Position numbers and translations under genes: made by a program
Notes under the pieces: generated by a model
What the model was told of the DNA's origin: nothing
The model's input: only the letters and a program-made list of their open reading frames with translations
Databases searched by the model: none
Part shown: positions 49,129 to 59,900 of the stretch, piece after piece
Position numbering within the stretch: position 1 is the first letter of the stretch
Layout of the letters: every line of letters starts with the position of its first letter
Source of the DNA: Spinacia oleracea
Taxonomy: Eukaryota; Streptophyta; Magnoliopsida; Caryophyllales; Amaranthaceae
Direction of reading: 5' to 3'
Assembly (NCBI RefSeq): GCF_020520425.1
Contig: NC_079489.1
Coordinates: forward strand, 87,411,810 to 87,475,809
DNA: 64,000 nucleotides

Positions 49129-49300
49129 TTGCAGCGTACATGTATTAATACACTTCAACAACCAATCGGTCAACGCGGGTCAAACCATTTAAAGGGTTGT
49201 TGCAGCGTACAATTTAATTGTTCCCTGCAAAAAAGTTTATTGCAGCGTACATTTTAAAAGCCCCCTGCTATAACTTTTTGTTGCAGCGTACAATTTAAAA
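49129..49300. repeat. CACTA left subterminal repeats
   Basis: Four direct copies of TTGCAGCGTACA lie at about 49129, 49199, 49241 and 49283, often followed by AATTTAAAAGCCCCCTGC. They are the presumed transposase-binding motifs. Confidence 0.85.
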
Positions 49301-50147
49301 GCCCCCTGCAATAGCCGGGTAAAAAATTGCTCCCTAAGTGATTCAGAATACAAATTTTCATTTCTCGCGCTCAACTCCCTCTTCTTCCCTTACCTTTCCC
49401 TGCGTCGTCCCCTAAAAAAAAACCTAAGACGCATCTCAAAATTTCAGTTCTCGTTGTTCGCGTCCCGTTCTCCTCTCCTCACTTCGAACACTCTTTCTCT
49501 TCGTTCCTCTGCATCGCCGGCCACCACCTCCTTCATGTCGCCGCTGCTGGTGTGGTGGTTGCGATGGTTATTGCGTTGTTGTGGTTGATGGTGTTGTCCC
49601 GCCTCCGTGCTCGCCTTTCCTCTGTTTGTCGCCGCCAATAATGGTGGCCACCAACACAACATCATTTGCAATCCATCACTAATTGGTAAGTTGATTTCAA
49701 TTTCTCCTTCAATTGATTTAATAAGTTCGTGATTTAAAATCCCAAAACCCGGCCTAACTAATCGATTTCAATTTTCTTTTCCCCATTGCTTGCGCCGCCC
49801 CTTCTGGTTGTTGGGTGCGACGGCGCTCTGTCGTCGCCGCCGCCTCCTTGTTCGTTGTTGTGAATGCTAATTATGGTCTTGCTCTCCCCTTCCCTCTCCT
49901 CCATTGTTGCTGCCCGTTTCTAGCCCAAGGTACGACACTCCATTCTTCTTCCTCTCTCTCCTGATACTAATTTAAAGAAGTTTTTGCTACCTATGTTAGT
50001 TGTTGTTAATTTTGAGTGCTTTTTAAGTTGACAAATTAGTTTATGAGTTTAATTGGAAAACTATTGCAATTCAGTTTTCATAATGATGCACAATTGATGG
50101 TTTTAATTTGAAATTTAAGCTTAAAGTGGTATTTCTGCTTCTGGCAG
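49301..50147. other. CACTA interior, left part
   Basis: Pyrimidine-rich sequence (about 49380-49980) that looks like a gene's 5' leader, followed by AT-rich DNA ending in an acceptor-like TTCTGGCAG before the VPS9-like exon. It may be the 5' flank of the captured gene; I cannot identify it. Confidence 0.35.
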
Positions 50148-50295
50148 TTTCATTGTCTCCTTCCCAAACAATCCTCCTGATCCAAAAAAGGATAGTGCCG
50201 CAGTTCAGAAATTCTTTGCCAATATGGAAGTCGCATTCAGGGCGCATCCACTTTGGAGCTGTTGTTCAGAAGAGGAGCTTAAAAGTGCTGGTGAA
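50148..50295 (+). pseudogene. Captured exon resembling VPS9a (Rab5 GEF) inside the CACTA element
   Basis: Between an acceptor-like CAG (50147) and a donor-like GTGAGT (50296), 148 bp encode in one frame FIVSFPNNPPDPKKDSAAVQ followed by a stretch ending AFRAHPLWSCCSEEELKSAGE. That is the part of plant VPS9a-type guanine-exchange factors just before the VPS9 domain. VPS9a activates Rab5 GTPases in endosomal traffic. Only this helical-bundle exon is recognisable; the following GGAGTGGAGACGTTT (from about 50395) may be a diverged start of the next exon (family GLEKY). No catalytic domain is present, so this is a transduplicated fragment, not a working gene. The identification rests on remembered family sequence. 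Confidence 0.7.
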
Positions 50296-52031
50296 GTGAG
50301 TTATTAAACTTTCCTCTTTGCTGTATTCATTCTTGATTCAATTATGCGTACATTATATTCTTTATATCTAACCTGGCTAACTTTCAGTTGCAGGGAGTGG
50401 AGACGTTTTTCACTGTAATTCGGGCTTGTTGCGGGGTCGGAATTATTGGGTTTACCTTATGGTAATTTTCTTGATGCTAGGTCTTCAAAGAAACCTGCAT
50501 TTTAGCATCGTCTTTCTAGAGAACGGAAAATTCATTGGCAATCGTCGTCGACTTCTCCGGTGAGGTATTCCCGTTTCTTAATCTCTCTCATTCCCTTTCT
50601 CCTCCCTCAACCCTCCCGCTGCTTCTGTTTTCTTCCCTTTTCTCAAATATTTTATATTATTTGCTTCAATCAAACGCTAATATTGAAATTTAATCTTGCG
50701 GTATATCAATTCTGCAATTTAATTTGTTTAACTTCATAAATTGAATCAAAAGTATGATAATCGCATGGAATCAATTTTACAATTTTGCTTGGTTTTTGTT
50801 CCATATTTTGCAAAAAAGCCGCTGATTTAATTAGGACAGAGATGTCCAGATTCAATTCAATCAGAAAATTTGAAACATTAGGCATTTGGTAGCTATTTGG
50901 TGGGCGATTAGTTACCAATGATGACAGTAGGTTTATTTCGATCAAGAAATGGTCTGCAATGCGCGTAAGTAAAAGAAAACCCAAAATTAAGACTATTAGT
51001 CATGCTTTTCAAAGTTGATTGCTTAACTTTCTTAAGGAAAGAGATTGATATCAGGGTTATATTAAAGGTCATTATGGTTTTTCTTAGATGTATAGATTAT
51101 AGTTATGGTGAATTTGCGATTATTGGTAATTGGAGTGGCATGTTGCAACTGTGTAGGTTGCATTTGTTTGGATAACTATTTTTGTCGGTTAATATCCTAG
51201 GGAGTAGAGACTAAAGAGCAATTTTTAATCTGGATTAAGGTGTAGTTGACTAACCTTTTTTATACTGCATGATTTAATTATGAGATCTTAATATCTTATA
51301 GAAGTATTATATTGGAGTGAATCAATTGAAAGGTTACAGTTTTTGAAAATCTGCTTTGCTGTTTGTTTGTATTGGTCGGATTCCACTTTCCAAGTACTTA
51401 ATTTAAATAAGGTGTATAGTTTGTTCAATGTTTTATCGCTCAGCTTAATTTTACATTGTGCCTAATGTAATATTTAAAGGCACTTTATAGTAGTTGGATC
51501 ATTCTCATACCCTACTCAGTATTAGACACTAAGTCTAAGTAGCGGTGCCAATTCCTCTCTTCATTTACAAAAGAACATAAATTATTCTAGTGCTATTTGA
51601 TTATTGTTTCTGAACCAAGGGAGTTTGGTGTAGAATTATCAAACGTCAATCTAGACCACAGCCAAATGCTGACCTAAGGACGTTTATGGATTAAATCTGT
51701 ATTTTTAAATTTATAATTTTGGTATGGATTCTTAATTGCCTTAATGACACTATGGATCTATGATACTTGTGGAATCATCTTAAATAGTGTTGGAAATTTT
51801 ATAAATTACCTTGATTCTTGCAAACATGTGGGTATCTTTCGGTGAGTGAGGCGAGATGGCATTGCTTGTTACCAATGTTGCAAGTCTTACATGTTGCCGA
51901 ACTTCTGACCATCATTGATTGTCATGCAGCATCAACCTATGATGTTCCTTGATTGATTATCGTAATAGTCACATATATGTTCCTATCATTTGGTAGTTCT
52001 GTAACACTACTCTTTTCGTTTCTGCTAACAG
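50296..52031. other. CACTA interior, middle part
   Basis: AT-rich DNA without recognised frames. It may include intron sequence from the captured locus. Confidence 0.3.
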
Positions 52032-52148
52032 GATCACGTGCCACTGATTACAGTTGATGCTGCTCTTCTGCTACACTTTCTCATATTCTTTTTAGCAGTC
52101 TGTCTTGTGCTATACAGTGCAGTAACAATGATGCTTGGAAAGCTGAAG
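52032..52148 (+). pseudogene. Exon-like hydrophobic segment in the CACTA element
   Basis: 117 bp (39 codons) bounded by an acceptor-like CTAACAG and a donor-like GTAACA encode DHVPLITVDAALLLHFLIFF followed by a Leu/Val-rich stretch and KLK, one likely membrane helix. The clean splice-like borders and the length divisible by three suggest a captured exon. I do not recognise the parent gene. Confidence 0.4.
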
Positions 52149-53560
52149 GTAACATCATCATATTCACCTGCCAGAGTCTACTACTATTTTGGGGAGGTGG
52201 TTGGTCATATGTTAACTGTAAAAATACTTATGCAATTATTACATTTGAGGTCACGTCCTAATCTGGAAAGCTCTGCCCTAAGTTGATGTTATGTTTGTTT
52301 TTAGGTGAGAATTAGGACTAAAAGAGCAGATTCAAGAACTTCAAACTAAGATGGCAATAATAAGCAAGCTATTGTGTTATTAGCTTGCTTATTCTTGCCC
52401 CTGAAATGATGATTCATGATCCTAAGTCAATGCATGAATCCATTTTCAACTGCAATCTTCAATCACGATTGTTACTACTAGATCACAACTGCTATCATAA
52501 CCAATGAACCCAACATATAGTCCCTTTATTTTTTGTTTGCAGTGAATTATGCAGGGTATATTATATAGAAAATGGGGAGGCAAAATTTACTTTGATTCCT
52601 TGCTAGCATGTTTGAACTATAGTTTGGGCCTTCGTGGTAATTTTTTTTTTTTTAGAATTTGGAGTGGTGATTGCAAAAGTACATATCAATCCACCCGTGG
52701 TGAGTTTGCAATTTCAGTGTCCATTGTTGGATACAAGTGGTTACATTACATCTTACTGTGCCTTATCCGTAAGATGAATGAAAATATGCTTGGTGCCGGG
52801 TATAGTCTACCTGATCGCCTGGAAACAGTTGTAATGGTTCATATGGTCCCTTTCATTAGCGAAATTCCAGTTTTTCAGAAGATTTCCCTTATTGAAACGA
52901 ATTATCTGCTTCTCCTGCGTGAGGATATTTACCTGGATAATATTTTTGGTATGCAGTTTTCTTTACTCAGCCCTGTTGCTGACTGATCTGCTCCTACTGA
53001 CTGATCTTCTGCTACACTGCTGCTGCACTAGTGCAATGTTGCTGCTGATTGATCTGTTGTTACGCTGTTGCTGCTGCACTAGTGCAATGTTGCTGCTGCT
53101 GGATTATTGTTGTTGCTGCTGCTTGATTTATGTTGTTGATGTAGCTTGATTATTGTTGTTGCTGATGCTTGATTATTGTTGTTGCTGCTGCTTGATTATT
53201 GTTTTTTTTGTTTCTGGTTGCTGCACTTGTGTGAATGTTCTAACCGCCACATTTTGTATGTTTTACTTGATTCAGGAACTCCCTAGGTACCATGAATAAT
53301 AACCAAAATTTGTTGGGCATGAATCAGAATGTGGCAGTGATCGAGTTATTACTCCCGCAACAGGTCACGAATCATAAGGTATTAGTACGATTACAGGAGT
53401 ACTACATAAAACAATTATTTTTTACTTTCTTCGTTCCTAAATAGAGATGGCATTTCTTATTAGTCTATCCCAAAATAAGAAGCCACCTTACATTTAGACT
53501 TCAGCATATCACCCTTTAACAATACCTTTAACTAAGAGTTCTAACGAAAAACCACATGTA
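52149..53560. other. CACTA interior, right part, with TGCTGC microsatellite
   Basis: An open frame at 52549-52986 has no recognised family. From about 52975 to 53205, TTGCTGCTGC / TTGATTATTG / ACTGATCT words repeat irregularly. The rest is AT-rich. Confidence 0.4.
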
Positions 53561-54440
53561 GGTCATATTTAGGCTAAAGTGACATTTTCGCTCCCAACTA
53601 TGAACTAAAGAACCTAAGGACTCATTTTAAACTTACTAAATATTTTATATGCTTAGTTTTAACTTTCTAGGACTAATTCCAATCCATTTATACACATTTA
53701 AGGCTCATTGTGTCGTTATAGGTCATATTTAAGCTAAAATGACATTTTCGCTCCCAACTATGAACCAAAGAACCTAAGGACTCATTTTAAACTTACTAAA
53801 TGTTTTATATGCTTATTTTTAACTTTCTAGGACTCATTCCAATCCATTTATGCACATTTAAGGCTCATTGTGTCGTTATAGGTCATATTTAGGCTAAAAT
53901 GACATTTTCGCTCCCAACTATGAACCAAAGAACCTAAGGACTCATTTTAAACTTACTAAATGTTTTATATGCTTATTTTTACCTTTCTAGGACTCATTCC
54001 AATCCATTTATGCACATTTAAGGCTCATTGTGTCGTTATAGGTCATATTTAGGCTAAAATGACATTTTCGCTCCCAACTTTGAACTTAAGAACCTAATGA
54101 CTCATTTTAAACTTATTATATGATAAATATGCTTAGTTTTAAGTTTCTAAGACTTATTCTAATCTACTTATACCCATTTAATGCTTGTTTGATAGTTATA
54201 GGTCATATTTAGGCTAAAATGAGGCATTTTCGCTCCTAACTTTAAAATAAAGAACCTAAGCACTCATTTTAAACTTAATACATGTTTAATATGCATAATT
54301 TTAACGATCTAAGACTCGTTCCAATCTATTTATGCACCTATAGGCTCATTGGGTCGTTATAGGTCATATTTAGGCTAAAATGACATTTTCGCTCCCAACT
54401 TTGAACTAAAGAACCTAAGGACTCATTTTAGACTATTAGG
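53561..54440. repeat. 160-bp tandem array inside the CACTA element
   Basis: Units starting GGTCATATTTA lie at 53561, 53721, 53881, 54041, 54201 and 54362, so the period is 160 bp with five full copies and a partial sixth. Units 1-3 are nearly identical; units 4-5 are more diverged. This is typical of satellite-like arrays inside plant DNA transposons. Confidence 0.93.
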
Positions 54441-54889
54441 ACATTGTCATTAGTTTCTTGAATGTTAAAATGTGATATTTAATTTGTATTTAATCTAATG
54501 TTTAATTTAAATTTCTGTTTTTGTAAAGGTCTACACTCCGAGGATTGCGCCTTATGCGAGGAATTTGATGTGGTTTGTGAGCAATGGGCTAAGTTTTTTA
54601 CCAACAAGTATTTATTATTGGCTTTAGCGCGCTTGATCGAGTTGGTTTAGTTGTTATAGAATAAATTTTATATTAAAATGTATGTTTATGTTGAAATTGG
54701 AACATATATTTAAATGTAATATGTGCACTTTGGTTTTGGGATATATAGTATACAAAACTCCAGTTGTTGTTTTTATATTTGTTATACAGGTTGCGTTATT
54801 CTATTATTGTTTTGACAGGTTTCTATATTTGGTGCAAGGCACTCTAGGTATCCCTAAACAAAATTAGAATTTTCCCGCCAAAAGTGCTT

Positions 54890-55262
54890 TTTTGCAGCGT
54901 ACATATATGTTGTACGCTGCAACAAGGGAAAAAAATTTCGCAAAAATTCAGACTTGTTGCAGCGTACAAATAAATGTACGCTGCAAAAAATTAAGTAATT
55001 CAGACTTGTTGCAGCGTACAAATAAATGTACGCTGCAAAAAGTTGAGTCTTTTGCAGCGTACATATATATGTACGCTGCAACAAGTCCAAAATTTTGCCA
55101 ATTTTTTGGCACTTGTTGCAGCGTACATCTAAAAGCCCGCTGCAACAAATCACTTTTTGCAGCGAACATTGTACGCTGCAACAAGTTCAGATTTGTTGCA
55201 GGCCCCCCAGTTGCCGCATACGATGTACGCTGCAACAGGGGTCTAAAAGCCCGCTGCAATAA
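54890..55262. repeat. CACTA right subterminal palindromic repeats
   Basis: TTGCAGCGTACA alternates with its complement TGTACGCTGCAA, forming back-to-back palindromes such as GCAGCGTACAAATAAATGTA followed by CGCTGC (about 54958-54987 and 55009-55038). The left end of the element has direct copies only, so the two ends are organised differently. Confidence 0.88.
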
Positions 55263-55283
55263 GGGTTTTTTCTACTAGTGGCT

Positions 55284-56847
55284 AGAGGCACTTCAGCTTG
55301 AAAATTCTCCTTACCTTCCTCATCCTCAATTCGTACTGGTATAAAAAGTAGCACTACCTCCATTCCAAAAGGGGGAAAAAAAGTGATGTTTTTAAAAGGT
55401 AAGATGAAAACTCTACTGAACTGGTAGATTAGATATTTACCATTATTGACTTTTAATTTCCTGATAATTTTGCATCCATCTTACCATATTTATTGTACAT
55501 GTCCTCTGATTAAGAGTTAGGTAAATCTCCTATGAGACTGTGTATCTTAGGCTATGTTTTATTCGACTTACTTTGGCTTATTTCAAACGAAGTAAGTTCA
55601 GAAAAAATAGTATTTTTCATATATTTTTAGACAAAAAAAGCTTTTTTTTAGATATTTTCAGATAAAATAAGTTCAGAAAAGTTTAGATAAGTCAGTTAGG
55701 TATTCAGGGAACATATGTATTTTTATTTTTATTTTTCGAGTGTTAGTCCTGGTATCTTTGAAGTGTTGGACTTCAACTTGTTTTATTTGATTTGATTGCG
55801 TGTGCAGATATTTTTCTTGAGTGGCTTCGATTTCAAATAAGTTCAGGTAATATAAGTTAAGTCAAGGTAAGTTGAATAGAACGAAGCATGATACACATAT
55901 ACGTTGATGTAAAGTATAATTTGATAAGAAAATACAACATTTTGTAAGAATTTGATCTTATCTTCATTTCTATATAGTTGCAACACTTCCCTAAAATGAA
56001 AAAGTCACAATAGTTGCAACACATCTAAAATAGAATTATTTTTTACCCAAATTTACAATTTTACACCTAATATGGAGTAAATAATGTGACTAAAGTGGTT
56101 GTGGCCCCATTCAATTACAACTTTCTTAAATAACTGGGTAGAGGGGTATGTTGCAACTATAAAGAATCGTATCATATCGTTAAAGTTTTTGTATTAAGGG
56201 TTTGTGAGAGGGAAAGGTTGCATATCCACCCCCCAAAGGAGGCAGGCTACATCGCTGTCCACCAGCGACAAAAAGACTTCATACCCAGGGCAAAATGGTA
56301 TTTTCGCTACATGAGTTGAAAAGTCAAATAAATTAAAAAATATCGGCAATATGACAGTAATTGATACAACAATGACAGTATTTATGTAAACGATGATAAT
56401 AGTATAACACTTGTATACATACTTTTATCCATTCATTTAATATGCAGCACTTTTATTCATTCATTTAAGTGGTCCTTTTACTTTTTCTATTTCATTACAC
56501 TTGTATACACAATTTCTTTTTTTTGGGTGATTGTGATAGTATTTTAATACAATAATGACAGTATATATATAACAATGACAATATTTATATTACCGATGAC
56601 AGTATATAACAAGTTAGCAACACTTGTACACATTTATTTAAATGTGGGCCATCTTTTGAATTTATTTATTTTTTCTTTTTTTCAGGGTGGGTATGGATTT
56701 TTTTGTCACTGGTGGAGAGTGACGTAGCATGCCTCCCCCAATTCCAAAGTGTAAAAGTGAGCCGATGTATTTAATATTATCCCGCAAGATCCCAGAGATG
56801 AACTGCATATAGAGTTGTAGTCGCATACAAACTCTTAAAATAAACCC
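55284..56847. other. Spacer upstream of MATE 2
   Basis: AT-rich DNA. ATGACAGTAT and CACTTGTATACA words repeat at about 56350-56620. A probable MITE lies at 55550-55887. No gene is seen. Confidence 0.4.
55550..55887. mobile_element. Probable MITE with TTCTATTCAACTTAC-type ends
   Basis: The left end GGCTATGTTTTATTCGACTTAC and the right end (complement GCTTCGTTCTATTCAACTTAC) are imperfect inverted repeats of about 21 bp around an AT-rich core with AAGTTCAG motifs. No clear target duplication. Confidence 0.5.
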
Positions 56848-56856
56848 TATATAAAA
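56848..56856 (+). promoter_or_regulatory. TATA box of MATE 2
   Basis: TATATAAAA lies 80-88 bp upstream of the ATG at 56936, which allows a leader of about 50 bp. Confidence 0.6.
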
Positions 56857-56935
56857 TGTCATCTGATTAAAAAACCAAAAAAGAAAGGTTTGAATCAATT
56901 TAGTGTAAGAAAGGCGGTGGCGCTGAGGTGGGAGG

Positions 56936-59900
56936 ATGGAAGAGGGGTTGTTATTGAAGGCAGAGAGAAGAGAAGAAGGAATGGTGGTATTAAGATGGAA
57001 AGATATAAGAGAAGAAGTGAAAAAAGTGAGTTGGTTAGCAGGTCCAATGGTAGCAGTTGTATTATCACAATATTTATTACAAGTTATTTCAATGATGATG
57101 GTTGGTCATCTCGGTGAGCTTTCTCTTGCTAGTACCGCCATTGCTGTTTCTCTTTGCGGTGTCACCGGTTTCAGTCTTCTGGTATGCCCTTTATTCTTTT
57201 TTACTTTTATTCATTCTTGAGTCTTGACTGGGTTTTATCTCGCTTCGAGGCGGTTCCATAGTTTCCGATCCTTCCTTTTAGGGGGGGAGTGGTTGCGTTT
57301 CCGAACAATATTAAGCGTTACCGTCCTATAATGACCTCGAGGGACTCTTCTCTTGTTGTTATGATAGTTGTTAATTTGGTATTGGTATTGGTATTGGTAT
57401 TGGTATTGGTATTCGAATACGATTTGACATTTAGAAACCAATACCTAGGTGCGCACAACTACACAAGACCTTTCGATTTATTTATCAGTATAAGTTTCAA
57501 AATCAATTACTTCCTCTGTCTTTTACTATTACCATTTGTAAATATCAAAATTAAAAAGGCAAAAATGTTAGGTGATAATGTTAAATGTAAATATGAGTAA
57601 GACTGGAATGGTATTTAGTGTGAACGCACATAAAACATGTGAAATGATAGAACTAATATGCACTTTTATAAAGTAAAATTTCGTAAACTTGATAAAATGT
57701 AGTCTGTATTTGTTATTTAATCACGGGAAGCCGAAGAGGGAGTGTTTGTTTGTGAATTGTGAGATACGGAGTATATTATCTGTGGGCTGTGGGCTGTGGG
57801 CTGTGGGCTGTGGCTGCCTGCAGCTATAGATTAGGCTTGGCACTTGGCAGCAGGAAGACTTTGAATATTAGACGAACCCACCGTTTCCTAGTGGCCACAT
57901 ATTATTACAATCACTAGGCCTCTGTTAAGCAACTCTGTTCCTTAATGATTTACTGCTACTTCCTCCGTTTCACAATAGATATATCGTTTCTCATTTGCGC
58001 ACTATTCATCAATCATTTTTTCACTCTTGTGTAAGAAAATACATAGTCAAGTGAGATCTTGTTAAATTCGTATTAATGCCAGGATTCCAAATATCAACTT
58101 TTTATAATTTTTACTTATACGCATTTAGAGATATTAATGTTCAAAGAAGCGTATTGGCATACGTGTAAATAGAAATGATGCACCTTTTGCGGAACAGTGG
58201 AAGTATTACGGATTACTTTTTAAAAGTCAAATTGAATTCATTCTTATCAAAACAATCCCCTCTTCTACAATTCTACTCCCTCCGTCCCGGAATACTCGAC
58301 CCGGTTTGACCGGCACAGAGTTTAAGGGACTTGAATTGACTTATTTAATTTAATAGGTAGTAGTTGATAGTGGGGTATTATTTTAATGTAGTTAGTGGGA
58401 GGTGGGTTAAGAGGTGGGGTTGGGGGAGAGTAGGGGTTGAATTTTTAATTATTTTTTGTATGGAGTAGGGGGTAGGTGGGTTAATAGGGGTGGAGTGAGA
58501 AATAATATAATATTGTTAGAATATTTCCATTTTTAGAAACAGGTCAAGTATTAAAGGACGGCCCGATAAGGAAAACAGGTCAAGTATTCCGGGACGGAGG
58601 GAGTATTTTTTTTAGAATCGGTTGGAATTAGTAACATCGGCTAAGTTTAAGTCATCAGTTATGACTTGGTATCTAACTTTGAAATATCTGCAATACACTA
58701 TTATCTTTGGCCATATAATCATAATTTTAGCCCAAAGAATAACATGTTATGCAAGTTGTTGTTTAAAATTATGCAAGGGTATGACGTCATTGCTGTTGCT
58801 ATACCAAGTAATATGCTTGGGGAATGGGGACCAGGTACTCATATACATTACTCCCTCCGTCCCGAAATACTCGACCCAGTTTGATCGGCACAGAGTTTAA
58901 GAGATTTGAATTGACTTATTTAATTTAATAGGTAGTAGTTGATAGTGGGGTATTATTTTAATGTAGTTAGTGGGAAATGTGTAAAGGGGTGGGGTTGGGG
59001 AAAGTAGGGGTTGAATTTTTAATTATTTTTTGTATGGAGTAGGGGGTAGGTGGGTTAATAGGGGTGGAGTGAGAAATAATATAATATTGTTATAATATAT
59101 CCATTTTTAGAAACAGGTCAAGTATTAAGGGACGGTCCGATAAGGAAAACAGGTCAAGTATTCCGGGACGGAGGGAGTAAGAACTAGTCAATTCATTTGA
59201 CCAGGTTTATTGTCTCAATGCAATGCAGTATGATATGTCTCTCTTCCAAAATAAAATATATATATACTCATTAGGAAGGTGTTGAGGAGAGAGAAGAAAG
59301 ACAATGAATCCATGCATGCTCAGTTGCTCACACAGGAGGTGGACCAAAACAAAATGTTGTTTTTACTTTTTAATTTGATTATTTACTTATCAAAATATTA
59401 AATTAACGTAGGGTATGTATAGAAGTAGGAGAGATAATATGATATTTTTAGTGTTTGTTAAGGCTCTATTTTGTTGAAAATTAACTTCTCAACTTATCTA
59501 AACTTATATGTGTGTAAATTGTCTGAAAAACCATTAAATTTATTTGAATTTATTTTTGTTGAAATAAGATGAAACACACACACCTTAAAGTAGTATTAGT
59601 GTTGTTTTGATTCTGTTTGGTCTTGAGGAGACAGAATAGAGAAAACGTCATATTTTAATACTTTGATGTCCAAATTTTGAATGTTACAGGAAGTGCTATT
59701 TATGCTCTAAGTAAGTACTTTGCTACTGATTAGCTCCTTGCAACTATCAATTTAAAGTCCTTAAGAGTTACTTCCGTTTAGCTTCATAACACATCTTGAT
59801 TAGACGACACTACATATTAGGGAACGGTGTATTTTAAGGAACACCCGTTATGGCTGAAAAACAAGCGTAATTGATATTTGATTTTATCTCTTCCATTACA

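Larger units (their letters stand above)
49094..55280. mobile_element. Non-autonomous CACTA (CMC/EnSpm) transposon with captured gene pieces
   Basis: The termini CACTAGTAGAAAAAACCC are perfect 18-bp inverted repeats (25 of 26 match with the next bases), and GCT is duplicated on both flanks (49091-49093, 55281-55283), the 3-bp duplication typical of CACTA elements. Subterminal TTGCAGCGTACA motifs crowd both ends, as expected for transposase binding. No transposase frame is seen in 6.2 kb. The interior holds an exon resembling VPS9a, another exon-like piece, a 160-bp tandem array and a TGCTGC microsatellite. It separates the two MATE genes. Confidence 0.92.

Noticed and set aside
49400-52990. 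A working gene inside the CACTA element
   Set aside because: Only isolated exon-like pieces are recognisable; no start, catalytic domain or continuous splice chain could be built.
53561-54440. Centromeric satellite
   Set aside because: Only about 5.5 units, enclosed within a CACTA element with intact ends, so it is an internal array.
54892-55278. A 128-codon frame with repeated MQRTYM / AAYIY peptides
   Set aside because: It translates the CACTA subterminal TTGCAGCGTACA repeats; not a gene.
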